Shown here: positions 11,135 to 21,883 of the stretch, in pieces
Layout of the letters: every line of letters begins with the position of its first letter
Position numbering within the stretch: the first letter of the stretch is position 1
Made by a program: the position numbers and the translations under genes
Source of the DNA: Geomicrobium sp. JCM 19039
Lineage (GTDB): Bacteria > Bacillota > Bacilli > Bacillales > Marinococcaceae
Reading direction: 5' to 3'
NCBI RefSeq assembly: GCF_000698145.1
Contig: NZ_BAXB01000009.1
Location: 83,808-137,361 of the forward strand
DNA length: 53,554 bases
Notes under the pieces: generated by a model
Seen by the model: only the letters and a program-made list of their open reading frames with translations
The model's database searches: none
Told to the model about the DNA's origin: nothing

Positions 11135-12808
11135 ATGAATTGGACATCGATTATCATGTTGGTTCAAGTGTTTTTTGGGATCGTTATTGGCCTTTATTTC
11201 TGGAACTTGCTAAAAAACCAGCGTACACAAAAAGTATCGGTCGATCGGGAGTCGAGAAAAGAGATGGTGCAGTTACAAAAGTTAAGGTCTGTATCTTTGA
11301 ATGAGCCATTATCGGAGAAAGTCAGACCAGAATCTTTAGATGATATTATCGGACAAGATGAAGGGATTTTATCTTTAGAAGCGGCACTTTGTGGCCCGAA
11401 TCCGCAACATGTCATTATATATGGTCCCCCTGGCGTAGGAAAAACTGCAGCCGCTCGTCTCGTCATGAATAAAGCGAAATCAAATGAACACTCCCCATTT
11501 TTACAAGAAGCACCATTTATTGAGCTCGACGGTACAACGGCAAGGTTTGATGAAAGAGGCATTGCAGACCCACTCATTGGGTCCGTTCATGATCCGATTT
11601 ATCAAGGGGCAGGTTCGATGGGGCAAGCGGGCATCCCGCAGCCGAAACCAGGCGCCATTACAAAAGCACATGGTGGCATGCTTTTTATTGATGAAATTGG
11701 TGAACTTCATTCCATCCAGATGAACAAGATGTTAAAAGTACTAGAAGACCGAAAAGTGTTCCTGGAAAGTGCATATTATAGCGAAGAGAACATGAATATT
11801 CCAAGACACATCCATGATATTTTTCAAAATGGATTACCTGCTGATTTTCGTTTGATTGGAGCGACAACGCGGACACCAGATGAAATCCCGCCAGCCATTC
11901 GTTCCCGTTGCTTAGAAGTGTTTTTCCGTCCGTTAAAGCAAAAAGAGTTAGCCCGTGTTGCTGAAAAGTCCGCCAAGCGTTTGGAAATGAGTATCCACCC
12001 AGAAGGATTAGAAACGATCGCGTCTTACGTATCGAACGGCCGTGAAGCGGTAAATACAATTCAGATTGCAGCAGGATTGGCTACGAGTGAAAACCGTAAT
12101 GAGATCGGCGTATCTGACATCGAGTGGGTCGTTCATGCCAGTCGTTTGACTCGGCGCCCCGAGAAGGTCATCCATCAAAGTCCGGCTGTTGGACGGGTTA
12201 ATGGGCTTGCCGTTTACGGTCCTGATCTTGGTATGCTTTTAGAAATTGAAGCGACCGCCAGAAAGACCTCTGAAGGAAAAGGAATGTTGACAGTGACGGG
12301 AATCGCTGAAGAAGAAAATGCCGGTAATCAAATGCGATCCATCCGTAGAAAGAGCATGGCGCGAAGTTCAGTTGATAACGTCATGACCGTATTGCGGCGT
12401 CTTCAAGTGCCTGTTGACCATTATGATATTCATGTGAATTTCCCTGGGGGTACGCCAATTGATGGACCTTCAGCAGGTGCGGCGATTGCTACAGCGATCT
12501 ATTCCGCCATCACGAACAAGAAAGTGAAAAACGATGTCGCCATGACGGGTGAACTCAGCATTTGGGGAACGATCAAACCGGTCGGAGGGGTGCCTGCAAA
12601 AGTCGCTGCTGCACTTGAGGCAGGAGCTTGTAAAGCGTATATCCCTGTTGATAATGATGAAACAGTGCTTCATCGACACGTTGGCATTGAAGTTATCCCT
12701 CTTTCATCTTTAGATGAATTATTTCTTCACGTGCTTAGTGAAGAATCTGTGCTTATGGACACAACGATGGATCATCCGATGAATCATAATCAATCCTCAT
12801 CCATCTAA
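11135..12808 (+). CDS. lonB: ATP-dependent protease LonB
   Basis: Membrane-tethered Lon-type AAA+ serine protease; in B. subtilis the orthologue acts in the forespore. 557 residues. An N-terminal transmembrane helix (residues ~5-24, IIMLVQVFFGIVIGLYFWNL) replaces the LonA substrate domain. Walker A is [12 protein letters not shown], Walker B GGMLFIDEIGEL. The C-terminal protease domain has the catalytic serine in DGPSAGAAIATA and the lysine in the IKPVGGVPAKVAAA region. The RBS GTAAGGAGG precedes ATG 11135. It lies between clpX and lonA as in other Bacilli. Confidence 0.95.
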   Translation: MNWTSIIMLVQVFFGIVIGLYFWNLLKNQRTQKVSVDRESRKEMVQLQKLRSVSLNEPLSEKVRPESLDDIIGQDEGILSLEAALCGPNPQHVIIYGPPGVGKTAAARLVMNKAKSNEHSPFLQEAPFIELDGTTARFDERGIADPLIGSVHDPIYQGAGSMGQAGIPQPKPGAITKAHGGMLFIDEIGELHSIQMNKMLKVLEDRKVFLESAYYSEENMNIPRHIHDIFQNGLPADFRLIGATTRTPDEIPPAIRSRCLEVFFRPLKQKELARVAEKSAKRLEMSIHPEGLETIASYVSNGREAVNTIQIAAGLATSENRNEIGVSDIEWVVHASRLTRRPEKVIHQSPAVGRVNGLAVYGPDLGMLLEIEATARKTSEGKGMLTVTGIAEEENAGNQMRSIRRKSMARSSVDNVMTVLRRLQVPVDHYDIHVNFPGGTPIDGPSAGAAIATAIYSAITNKKVKNDVAMTGELSIWGTIKPVGGVPAKVAAALEAGACKAYIPVDNDETVLHRHVGIEVIPLSSLDELFLHVLSEESVLMDTTMDHPMNHNQSSSI

Positions 12809-12830
12809 TTCATGACGAGATGTGAGTTCA

Positions 12831-12859
12831 TAGACACGTGATATTCGTTAAGCTACAAT
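12831..12859 (+). promoter_or_regulatory. Sigma-A promoter for lonA
   Basis: TAGACA (12831-12836), 17-base spacer, TACAAT (12854-12859), about 73 bases upstream of the lonA start. Confidence 0.6.
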
Positions 12860-12932
12860 GAATATCATGAGTCTACAGAGCTTACGAACATATAGACAAT
12901 TAGATGGAACAATGTGATTTAGGAAATGGGGG

Positions 12933-15282
12933 ATGATGTTGACGTCAACTCAACACGAAAAACGTACCATTCCACTCCTTCCACTACGAGGAGTGCTTGT
13001 TTTCCCAGGGATGGTGCTTCATTTAGATGTAGGAAGATCAAAATCAGTGAAAGCATTAGAACAAGTGATGGTCGGTGACCAAGAAATTCTTCTTACAAGT
13101 CAAATTGATTTATCTGTTGATGAACCAGCAAAAGAAGACTTGTACACCGTTGGCACACTTGCTTACGTAAAACAAATGATTAAAATGCCAAATGGCACAA
13201 CGCGTATTCTCGTTGAAGGCTTGAAACGGGCGACGATTGAGACGTTTACGAGTGAATTAGACTACTATGAAGTAGACATTCAAATACGTGTAGACAGTCA
13301 AGCCGGTGATGAAGATCCCGAAGAGAAGACGGCGTTAATGCGTTCGGTTTTGAAGCAGTTTGAGCAGTATACGAAACTGTCGAGCAAAGTATCAAAAGAC
13401 ACACTAAAATCAGTGCAAGATATCGACGAGCCAGGTTATTTTGCTGATCTCGTCGCTTCGCATCTGCCGCTACAAATTAAAAGAAAACAAGAGCTTCTTG
13501 AAACGTTCGAAGAAAAAGCGCGCCTAGAGCAACTTCTTGACATCTTAGAAAATGAGCGAGAAGTCCTCGGTTTAGAAAAGAAAATCGGCCAGCGCGTAAA
13601 AAAAGTCAATGGAGAAGACCCAAAAAGAATACTATTTGCGTGAGCAGATGAAAGCCATTCAAAAGGAATTAGGAGATAAGGATGGCAAAGGTGGCGAAGT
13701 AGAAGAGTTAAGGACGCGTATTGAGGAGTCCGAGATGCCGGAGAACGTGAGTGAAAAGGCATTAAAGGAATTGGCGCGCTACGAAAAGGTTCCGGCGAGT
13801 TCAGCAGAAAGCTCCGTCATTCGCAATTACATTGAATGGTTGACGACGATTCCTTGGAGTGAAGAAACGACGGACCGTCTCGACCTCGATCATGCAGAGA
13901 AGGTGCTAAACGAAGATCATTTTGGGTTAGAGAAAGTGAAAGAGCGTGTGCTCGAACATTTAGCAGTTCAAAAGCTCACGGATTCGCTGCGTGGGCCCAT
14001 TCTTTGTCTCACTGGGCCTCCTGGAGTTGGGAAAACATCGCTTGCCAAATCCATTGCTCGATCGTTAGAGAGAGAATTTGTCCGCATCTCACTTGGAGGT
14101 GTTCGTGATGAAGCAGAGATTCGTGGCCACCGCCGCACGTATGTCGGAGCGATGCCAGGGAAGATGATACAAGGGATGAAAAAGCTGGTGTCATGAATCC
14201 GGTATTCCTGCTCGATGAAATTGATAAAATGGCGAGTGATTTTCGAGGAGATCCGTCATCAGCTATGCTTGAAGTGTTAGACCCTGAGCAAAACCATCAG
14301 TTTGGTGACCATTACATCGAGGAAACGTATGACCTTTCCAATGTCATGTTTGTCACGACAGCAAATCAAGTGGGGGCAATCCCCGCACCGTTACGTGACC
14401 GGATGGAGATGATCCACATTGCAGGTTACACGGAAATCGAGAAACAAGCCATTGCTACGGATCATTTGTTGCCAAAACAAATTAAAGTACATGGGTTAAC
14501 GAAAAGTGACGTGCAAATCCGCGAACAAGCACTAATGAAAGTGGTCCGTTACTATACACGCGAAGCGGGCGTCAGAAATCTAGAGCGGAGCATCGCAACG
14601 CTTTGTAGAAAAGCGGCTAAACAGATCGTAGCCGGAGAGAAAAAACGTGTCATTATTACCGAGAGTATCGTTGAGGAGATGCTCGGAAAACCGAAGTTTC
14701 GGTATGGGATGGCAGAAGAAGAAGACCAGATCGGTGCAGCTACAGGTTTGGCGTACACAGCCGCAGGTGGCGACACGCTGTCTATCGAAGTGTCATTGGC
14801 AAAGGGAAAAGGAAATCTCACACTGACCGGGAAACTTGGGGATGTCATGAAAGAGTCCGCCCGAGCGGCGTTTAGTTACATTCGTTCGAAAGCAGATGAA
14901 TTTGGCATTGATGAGCGGTTTCATGAGAAGTATGATATTCACATTCATGTACGAAGGGGCGACACCAAAAGACGGTCCTTCTGCAGGAATTACAATGGCC
15001 ACAGCTCTGTTATCAGCATTGACGGGCCGACCTGTGAAGAAGGAAGTCGGCATGACAGGAGAAATGACGTTGCGTGGACGTGTACTACCTATTGGTGGTC
15101 TAAAAGAAAAGTCGATGAGTGCGCATCGTGCCGGTCTCACAAAAATTATCATTCCTCATGATAATGTCAAAGACTTAGATGATGTGCCAGATAGTGTGAA
15201 AGAAGCTGTCGAGTTTGTCGATGTGACGAGCTTTGATGAAGTTGTAAAGCATGCGTTGGGAGAGAAAGATGAACGTAAATAA
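12933..15282 (+). CDS. lonA: ATP-dependent protease LonA (three frameshifts)
   Basis: Cytosolic AAA+ serine protease. The pieces assemble to about 783 residues in family order: N-terminal substrate domain ([22 protein letters not shown]), coiled coil, Walker [29 protein letters not shown] as Walker B, and the protease domain with [14 protein letters not shown] (Ser) and GGLKEK (Lys). Breaks: 13598-13604 has seven A where six give [14 protein letters not shown]; 14179-14183 has five A where six give [12 protein letters not shown]; about 14952 lacks two bases ([13 protein letters not shown] expected). The first is the only insertion among the window's indels. A GGGGG site precedes ATG 12933; 12936 is an equal alternative. 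The end overlaps engB by 14 bases. Confidence 0.93.
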
Positions 15283-15856
15283 AGCAGAATTAAAGATCAG
15301 TGCCGTTGGTCCAGACCAGTATCCAACTGAAGACTTCCCTGAACTTGCCTTTGCAGGGAGGTCCAATGTTGGGAAATCATCATTTATTAATACGATGACA
15401 ACACGCAAAAAGCTCGCGTACACATCTCAGCAACCAGGCAAAACAAAGACATTGAATTTCTTCAATATTAACGATGTCTGTTATTTTGTTGATATTCCTG
15501 GGTATGGTTATGCGAAAGTGTCCAAAAAGGAACGTGCAGCGTGGGGTAGAATGATCGAGGAATACTTAACGACGAGAGACAAGTTAAGAGGAGTCGTGTT
15601 GTTAGTCGATGCTAGGCACGATCCTACGAACGACGACCTTTTGATGTATGATTGGTTGAAGCATTACGAGGTTCCAATTTTGTTAGTACTCACGAAGATT
15701 GATAAGATTAATAAAACCCAACGAACAAAGCATATAAAGAACATTTTAGACATCATTGAACTTCATGAAGAAGACCGATACGTTGCATTTTCTTCAGAAA
15801 CTGGTGATGGCAAAGATCAAGCTTGGAAAGAAATCCGTCGCTTATTACAAATTTGA
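15269..15856 (+). CDS. engB: Ribosome biogenesis GTPase EngB/YsxC
   Basis: Essential GTPase needed for 50S assembly. 195 residues from ATG 15269, which has GGGAGAG just upstream; a start at 15251 would add six residues inside lonA. G1 is GRSNVGKSSFIN, G2 the TSQQPGKT segment, G3 DIPGYGYAKV, G4 LTKIDKI and G5 near AFSSETGDG. It overlaps the end of lonA, the same arrangement as ysxC in B. subtilis, and is followed by a terminator. Confidence 0.96.
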   Translation: MNVNKAELKISAVGPDQYPTEDFPELAFAGRSNVGKSSFINTMTTRKKLAYTSQQPGKTKTLNFFNINDVCYFVDIPGYGYAKVSKKERAAWGRMIEEYLTTRDKLRGVVLLVDARHDPTNDDLLMYDWLKHYEVPILLVLTKIDKINKTQRTKHIKNILDIIELHEEDRYVAFSSETGDGKDQAWKEIRRLLQI

Positions 15857-15862
15857 CGTTCG

Positions 15863-15899
15863 GGGCACAATGAATCTCACTTGAGCATTGTGCCTTTCG
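15863..15899 (+). terminator. Intrinsic terminator after engB
   Basis: GGCACAATG (15864-15872) pairs with CATTGTGCC (15886-15894), then a short T run. Confidence 0.8.
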
Positions 15900-16173
15900 T
15901 TGTATTCCTTAATTCTTTACATGGAATGGGGGAATTTGGCTACAATATAAAGAGCACTTGTCGAAATGAGCAGTTCTGTTGAACGAAGGTTAGAAGTGTG
16001 TTCTAATGGAAAAGATGAAGATACTCATTACCGTATCGTTTCAGAGGTTGTTCACATTTTCGTGCATTCAGACGCATGCTTGCCATGTTACAATATAAAT
16101 AGAGAATTAGGCTCGTGTAACGATCTTTAGCAGAGAAGAAGCAGAGCTTTATCATTGGGGGTGGAGACGAAAT
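15900..16173 (+). promoter_or_regulatory. hemA upstream region with an inverted repeat
   Basis: About 275 bases with no ORF I accept. Two -10-like motifs are present, TACAAT at about 15941 and TTACAATATAAA at about 16088. A perfect inverted repeat TTAGAA-GTGTG-TTCTAA lies at 15990-16006. In B. subtilis the hemA operon is PerR-controlled, but this repeat is 6-5-6 and not the 7-1-7 PerR box, so the regulator is unknown. The hemA RBS (GGGGGTGG) is at the 3' end. Confidence 0.4.
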
Positions 16174-17580
16174 ATGCATATTATTGTTGCTAGCATCGAC
16201 TATAAAAGTGCCCCTGTCGATTTGCGGGAACAATTCGCGTTTGATGAAGAAGAATTACCCAAAGCTCTCCACATGTTAAGAGACATGAAGAGTATTTTGG
16301 AATGCACGATTATTTCTACGTGTAACCGGACGGAGATTTATGCCGTTGTTGACCAATTGCACACCGGTCGACATTTCACAAAGAAGTTTATCGCGCAATG
16401 GTTTGATGTTCAGCAAGAAATCTTTCAGCCGGTGTTAAACATTCGAGAAAACGATGAAGCCATCGAGCACTTATTGCGCGTATCTTCAGGCTTGAATCGA
16501 TGATTCTTGGTGAAACACAGATTCTTGGACAAGTGAAATCAAGCTTCTCCCTGGCCCAAAAGAACGATGCAACGGGGACGGTGTTTAATCAGTTGTTTCG
16601 TCAAGCGGTCACGTTTTCAAAACGAGCACATGCAGAGACAGCATTAATGATAACCCAGCGTCCATTAGCTATGCAGCTGTAGAGCTAGGAAAGCAAGTGC
16701 TTGGGAATTTAGCGGACAAACATGTTCTTATTTTAGGCGCAGGAAGATGAGCGAACTGACAGCGAAGCACCTTGAAGCAAATGGTGCGGCAAGTATTACA
16801 GTTATGAATCGTACATTTGAACGAGCGCGAGAACTCGCAAATAACATGAGTGCTCAAGCAAGAGACATTGAAGAACTGCACGAGTGTTTAAAAGAAGCAG
16901 ACATTCTCATCTCATCAACGAGTGCCGATCAATATGTTCTGACAAAAGCCGGTGTTGAAGACACATTGTCGTTACGATCCGATCAGCCTTTGTTTATGGT
17001 CGATATTGCGGTTCCCCGTGACTTGGACCCAGAGCTCGGTACGATGAACGGTGTGTTTCTTTATGACATCGATGACTTGGAAGGCATTGTTGCAGCCAAT
17101 ATGGAAGACCGAAAGGAAGCTGCAATTCAAATTGAGCGCATGATTCAACAAGAAATTGCCGATTTTAAGGCATGGATTGAAACGCTTGGTGTTGTTCCTG
17201 TCATTTCTGCATTACGGGAAAAAGCACTAACCATTCAACAAGAGACGATGGAGAGCATTGAACGGAAGATGCCAGAGTTGACCTCAAGAGAAAGAAAAGT
17301 ACTTTCCAAGCATACAAAGAGTATCGTCAACCAACTTTTAAAAGAACCGATCACTCGTGCGAAGGAAATGTCTGGGGAAAATGATCGAGAGCAATCTCTT
17401 GCCTTATTTGTTGAGATCTTCGGTTTAGAAGAAGAATTATCAGCGCTAAAAGCACGTGAACAAAAGACGTTTAGACCGTCTGAAGATCGAGCGGAACCGA
17501 CTGTCGAAACCCAATATTTAGAAGGTCGAGTGCTCCAAGAGCTTTTGCAGTATCGCTATGCAAGAGATGTCATTGTTTAG
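16174..17580 (+). CDS. hemA: Glutamyl-tRNA reductase (three frameshifts)
   Basis: Reduces glutamyl-tRNA to glutamate-1-semialdehyde, the first step of C5 haem synthesis. The catalytic cysteine is in [14 protein letters not shown] (about residue 49). The NADPH domain carries [18 protein letters not shown] and the C-terminal helix forms the dimer. Three deletions break the frame: about 16494 (GG to [14 protein letters not shown] expected), about 16643 (AA to [21 protein letters not shown]) and about 16745 (AAA to AA, GAGKMSEL). Restored length is about 469 residues, normal. The next gene is hemC: hemX, which follows hemA in B. subtilis, is absent and a terminator-like hairpin fills the gap. Confidence 0.93.
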
Positions 17581-17596
17581 CATAGTAACACCAAAG

Positions 17597-17630
17597 ACAA
17601 CCGGAAGGCGCACCGCTTTCTGGTTGCTTT
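17597..17630 (+). terminator. Probable weak terminator after hemA
   Basis: CAACCGGAAG and CTTTCTGGTTG form a stem with one mismatch or wobble; the following sequence CTTTCGTG is only modestly T-rich. Confidence 0.5.
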
Positions 17631-17666
17631 CGTGTATTCCACGAATCTAGGTATAATGGAGGCAAC

Positions 17667-18604
17667 ATGATGAGGAAAATTGTCATTGGAACGAGAAAAA
17701 GCAACTTGGCGGTTAATCAGGCAGAATGGGTGCTAAGCCAGTTAGAATCTTTAGGGTTACCGTATGAATTTGAACTCAAAAAGATTGTAACAAAAGGAGA
17801 TCGCATTCTAGATGTCACGTTATCAAAAGTAGGTGGGAAAGCTTTATTTGTGAAAGAGATTGAGCATGCGCTTCGTGAAGGCGAAGTTGATCTTGCTGTA
17901 CATAGCATGAAGGACGTGCCATCTGTCCTGCCTGAAGCTTTTACGCTAGCTGCCGTAACCGAACGAGAAGATCCTCGCGACGCACTGTTATCCAATAGCG
18001 GTGAAACGTTAATGGAATTACCTAGTGGGTCAGTTGTAGGAACGAGCAGTTTACGTCGACAAGCTCAAGTGCTCGCAGTTCGCCCAGATTTACAAGTACA
18101 CTGGATTCGTGGAAACATTGAAACGAGAATGCGCAAGCTAAAAGAGGAGAATTTCGACGCGATCATATTGGCTGCTGCAGGTCTTAGCCGCATGGGATGG
18201 ACAAATGAAGTCGTGACGGAATTTTTGGATCCAACAGTAAGCATACCTGCCGTTGGCCAAGGTGCTCTCGGCTTGAATGTCGAGTCGGTGATGAGGAAGT
18301 CATTACCATTCTACAGCATTTGCACGATGAGGAAGTGTCTCATACCGTCAGTGCGGAACGCTCATTTCTAAGAAACGTTGAAGGTAGTTGTACGGTTCCA
18401 GTTGCAGCCCATGCAACGATGAATGAAGGGCGGCAACTAACATTGACGGCACTAATCGCTTCTACGGACGGAAAAACTTTGCTCAAAGAAGAACTCACCG
18501 GAGATGATCCCGAGCAATTGGGTAAAATTGCAGCAGCGAATCTCTTTGAACGTGGAGGGAAAGAAATACTCGAACAAGTACGTGCTGAGCAGCGAGAATC
18601 TTGA
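17667..18604 (+). CDS. hemC: Porphobilinogen deaminase (one frameshift)
   Basis: Polymerises four porphobilinogens to hydroxymethylbilane. It starts [20 protein letters not shown]; other family motifs are ITKGD-like [36 protein letters not shown] (catalytic Asp) and [10 protein letters not shown]. The dipyrromethane cofactor cysteine is in [14 protein letters not shown]. The frame breaks at about 18275 (GG to G): [14 protein letters not shown] is expected. Restored length is about 312 residues. GGAGG lies six bases before ATG 17667. Its TGA overlaps the TTG start of hemD. Confidence 0.93.
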
Positions 18605-19344
18605 GCCGTGCCGTCATCGTCACGAGAAGAAAAAAAGAAGGGGTGAAAGACAATCTCGTTCAAGCAATTGAACAAGTCGGAATTGCTGCTTGTCATTTTC
18701 CTCTCGTCGAGTTACAACGCCTACATACAGAGCAGCATCTTCCTAACCCAACGGAGATAGATCGAATCATCTTTACGAGTGCCAATGCCGTTTCGTTTTT
18801 CCTACAACAGGTTGAGTTGGATTATACGACTGTAAAGGTTGCTGCCGTAGGCAAGAAAACAAGTCGAGCGGCTGAACAAGCAGGGTTTACTGTTGATGTC
18901 GTTCCAAGTGCGGGCAAAGAAAATGCCGAAGGTCTGTTAGAAGTGTTACGAAAGAAGCTACTACCTGGAGAGCGGATACTTTTTCCAAAAAGCAAGCAAG
19001 CTCGACTCGTGTTGGAACAAGAGCTCCAACGTTTTGCTGTGCATGTGCATGCGGTTTCTGTTTACGAAACCGTTGCCACGCATGCAGACATAGACGTTTG
19101 GCGCCAACATGTTCATCATCCTGTCGTCTTTACAAGTCCAAGTGCAGTATCCGCTTACGAGCAAGTGATGAGCCATTTGCAAATCATCCCGGCAAAAACG
19201 ATCGCCTTTGTCATCGGTCCGGTTACTGAACAAAGGGCGTTACGAACGGGTTTTTCTCAAGTAATTGCAGCACCACAAGCAACATTTGAAAGTTTAGCTA
19301 CAACGATTTGTACGTATTTGAATAGGGGGATTCACAGTGAGTGA
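18601..19344 (+). CDS. hemD: Uroporphyrinogen-III synthase
   Basis: Cyclises hydroxymethylbilane with inversion of ring D. 247 residues. The sequence is poorly conserved, as usual for the family; visible landmarks are the start [19 protein letters not shown] (residues ~55-66), [18 protein letters not shown] and [15 protein letters not shown]. The TTG start overlaps the hemC stop by 4 bases (TTGA) and the gene's end overlaps hemB by 8 bases, so it is tightly coupled. Identification is firm from motifs plus position. Confidence 0.92.
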   Translation: MSRAVIVTRRKKEGVKDNLVQAIEQVGIAACHFPLVELQRLHTEQHLPNPTEIDRIIFTSANAVSFFLQQVELDYTTVKVAAVGKKTSRAAEQAGFTVDVVPSAGKENAEGLLEVLRKKLLPGERILFPKSKQARLVLEQELQRFAVHVHAVSVYETVATHADIDVWRQHVHHPVVFTSPSAVSAYEQVMSHLQIIPAKTIAFVIGPVTEQRALRTGFSQVIAAPQATFESLATTICTYLNRGIHSE

Positions 19345-20323
19345 GATGAGTTTTGACAGACATCGACGTCTAAGAAGCAGTGAAACAATGCGGGGTTTGG
19401 TACGAGAAACGCGTATTGAGAAAGACGATCTCATTTATCCGATTTTTGCAGTGGAAGGCAGTGATGTTGGCAAAGAAGTTCCTTCGATGCCTGGAGTGTT
19501 CCACTATTCGTTGGACCGATTAGATGATGAAATTGATGAGATTGTGAACTTAGGAATTTCATCAATCATCTTGTTCGGTGTACCCGCCCATAAAGATGAT
19601 GTCGGCAGCCAAGCCTATGCAGAAGAAGGGATTGTTCAGCGAGCCATTCGTCAAGTGAAGGAGCGGCATCCACACCTCGTCGTCATTGCCGACACGTGTT
19701 TGTGTCAGTATACCGATCATGGGCATTGTGGTGTCATTCATGAAGGTGAAGTGTTAAATGATGAATCTCTTCGGTTGTTAACGGAAACCGCTGTATCTCA
19801 GGCACGAGCAGGTGCTGATATCATTGCCCCATCCAACATGATGGATGGATTTACAAAAGCGATTCGAGAAGGTCTTGATGAAGCAGGTTTTGCAGATCGT
19901 GCACTCATGGCTTATTCCGTCAAGTACGCCTCTGCATTTTACGGTCCATTCCGAGATGCGGCTCACAGTTCACCAGCATTTGGAGATCGAAGAACGTACC
20001 AAATGGACCCGGCAAATCGTTTAGAAGCGATGCGCGAAGCAGCATCTGATGAGCGAGAAGGTGCTGACTTCTTTATCGTTAAGCCGGCGCTATCCTATCT
20101 TGATGTGATGCGAGACATTAAAAATCAGACGAATTATCCAGTTGTTGCTTACAACGTATCAGGTGAATATTCCATGATTAAAGCTGCGGCTCAAAATGGC
20201 TGGCTAGATGAGAAAGAAACGGTTCAAGAGAAATTAGTGAGTATGAAGCGTGCAGGTGCTGATCTTATTATTACGTATTTCGCAAAAGACATGGCCAGAT
20301 GGATCAATGAAAGGAGTTCATAA
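19337..20323 (+). CDS. hemB: Delta-aminolevulinic acid dehydratase
   Basis: Condenses two 5-aminolevulinates to porphobilinogen. 328 residues. It opens [19 protein letters not shown]; the Zn-binding cysteine cluster is in [16 protein letters not shown]; the Schiff-base lysines are in [19 protein letters not shown] and [13 protein letters not shown]. Start GTG 19337 has AGGGGG seven bases upstream. Its TAA shares one base with the hemL ATG. Confidence 0.97.
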   Translation: MSEMSFDRHRRLRSSETMRGLVRETRIEKDDLIYPIFAVEGSDVGKEVPSMPGVFHYSLDRLDDEIDEIVNLGISSIILFGVPAHKDDVGSQAYAEEGIVQRAIRQVKERHPHLVVIADTCLCQYTDHGHCGVIHEGEVLNDESLRLLTETAVSQARAGADIIAPSNMMDGFTKAIREGLDEAGFADRALMAYSVKYASAFYGPFRDAAHSSPAFGDRRTYQMDPANRLEAMREAASDEREGADFFIVKPALSYLDVMRDIKNQTNYPVVAYNVSGEYSMIKAAAQNGWLDEKETVQEKLVSMKRAGADLIITYFAKDMARWINERSS

Positions 20324-21609
20324 TGCGTACATTTAACAATTCAAAACAAGCGTATGAAAAAGCAAAACCAATCATGCCAGGAGGGGTAAGCAGCCCTGTA
20401 CGTGCATACAGTTCAGTCGGAATGGACCACGGCATTTACATGAAGAGTGGGAACGGTGCACACATCACCGACCTCGATGATCAGACATACATCGATTACG
20501 TACTGTCATGGGGGCCGTTGTTGCTCGGTCATGCTGATCCAGTAGTCGTTGAACACCTTAAAAAGACAACAGAGCTCGGCACTAGTTTCGGGGCGTCTCA
20601 CACGATGGAGACAGAGCTTGCGGAACTCGTTATCGACCGTGTTCCTTCTGTTGAAATGGTGCGGTTCGTTAACTCTGGTACAGAGGCGACGATGAGTGCA
20701 CTACGCTTAGCTCGTGGGTATACGGGCAGAAACAAGATTGTCAAAATGGAAGGGAACTACCACGGACATGGCGATTCGTTACTCATTAAAGCCGGTTCTG
20801 GGGTGGCGACACTTGGACTTCCGGATAGCCCAGGAGTACCCGAAGGTACAGCTTCAAATACACTCACCGTCCCTTACAATGACTTGGATAGCTTGCAACT
20901 CGTGTTTGAAAAATACGGCGATGATATTGCAGCAGTGATTCTTGAGCCGGTGGCTGGGAACATGGGTGTCGTTTTACCAGAGGAAGGGTTTTTACAAGGC
21001 GTTCGTCACATGACTAAAGAGTACGGAAGTCTGCTGATTTTCGATGAAGTGATGTCTGGTTTCCGAGCAGGTTTCCATTCTGCACAAGGCAGGTTCTCTG
21101 TTACACCTGATTTGACTACGCTCGGCAAAGTCATCGGAGGGGGATTGCCGGTCGGTGCTTACGGCGGTAAAAAAGAAATTATGGAGCAAGTAGCGCCAAG
21201 CGGTCCGATCTATCAAGCAGGAACATTGTCTGGAAATCCTCTCGCGATGACCGCAGGGTATATGACACTTTCTCAAGTGACACCAGAGCACTATGAAGAA
21301 TTTGAAAGAAAAGGTGCTCGTTTAGAAGAAGGAATTACTGAAGCCGCAAAGAAACATGGCATTACTGTTACATTTAACCGTGCAGGCTCGATGGTTGGGT
21401 TATTCTTTAACGACGGCCCCGTCGTTGATTTCAACACCGCGAAATCATCAAATGTTGAGCAGTTTGCCGCGTATTTCAGAGAAATGTTGCAAGAAGGTAT
21501 TTCAATTGCACCGTCACAATTTGAAGGTATGTTTTTGAGTACGCAGCATACCGATGAAATGATTGAAGAAACGATTGCAGCTGCTGAACGAGCATTATCT
21601 AGAATCTAA
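20323..21609 (+). CDS. hemL: Glutamate-1-semialdehyde 2,1-aminomutase
   Basis: PLP enzyme that converts glutamate-1-semialdehyde to 5-aminolevulinate. 428 residues, full length. Visible motifs: [12 protein letters not shown] near the start, [21 protein letters not shown], the [12 protein letters not shown] loop, [12 protein letters not shown] and the PLP lysine in [26 protein letters not shown] lies just before ATG 20323, inside hemB. Last gene of the hem cluster, followed by a strong terminator. Confidence 0.97.
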   Translation: MRTFNNSKQAYEKAKPIMPGGVSSPVRAYSSVGMDHGIYMKSGNGAHITDLDDQTYIDYVLSWGPLLLGHADPVVVEHLKKTTELGTSFGASHTMETELAELVIDRVPSVEMVRFVNSGTEATMSALRLARGYTGRNKIVKMEGNYHGHGDSLLIKAGSGVATLGLPDSPGVPEGTASNTLTVPYNDLDSLQLVFEKYGDDIAAVILEPVAGNMGVVLPEEGFLQGVRHMTKEYGSLLIFDEVMSGFRAGFHSAQGRFSVTPDLTTLGKVIGGGLPVGAYGGKKEIMEQVAPSGPIYQAGTLSGNPLAMTAGYMTLSQVTPEHYEEFERKGARLEEGITEAAKKHGITVTFNRAGSMVGLFFNDGPVVDFNTAKSSNVEQFAAYFREMLQEGISIAPSQFEGMFLSTQHTDEMIEETIAAAERALSRI

Positions 21610-21627
21610 TGTGTACCCTACGATTTT

Positions 21628-21667
21628 AAAAAAGACGCCAAAAGCGAACAGCTTTTGGCGTCTTTTT
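21628..21667 (+). terminator. Intrinsic terminator after hemL
   Basis: GACGCCAAAAGC pairs perfectly with GCTTTTGGCGTC around GAACA, followed by TTTTT; A residues on the left would also let it act on the other strand. Confidence 0.95.
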
Positions 21668-21692
21668 AACGAGAGCAGACTTAGGTTTATGA

Positions 21693-21721
21693 ACATATTT
21701 TCCGAGTTGGTGACATACGTT
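21693..21721 (+). promoter_or_regulatory. Sigma-E-type promoter for spoVID
   Basis: ACATATT (21693-21699), 14-base spacer, CATACGTT (21714-21721). This closely matches the mother-cell sigma-E consensus, and spoVID is sigma-E dependent in B. subtilis. Confidence 0.6.
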
Positions 21722-21883
21722 GATAGCGTACTGGCTAAATCTGTAGTGATATTCCCACCGTCTTGTAAAAAGGGTTGGATATACGGGAAGGGTCACAATG
21801 TTTGGTGAGCAAAAGTCGGGATGACAATCAGTGAACGGCTAGGCAAAGAAAGATTACGTTGAGTAGAAAAGGAGGAGCTGACT

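Noticed and set aside
13598..13643. Programmed frameshift in lonA at the A7 run
   Set aside because: LonA is not known to use frameshifting, two further lesions occur in the same gene, and the window-wide pattern points to sequencing error.
17629..17657. TATAAT before hemC with TTCGTG 17 bases upstream as a promoter
   Set aside because: Transcription would begin at about 17664, downstream of the GGAGG ribosome-binding site and only a few bases before the ATG; the -35 is also poor.
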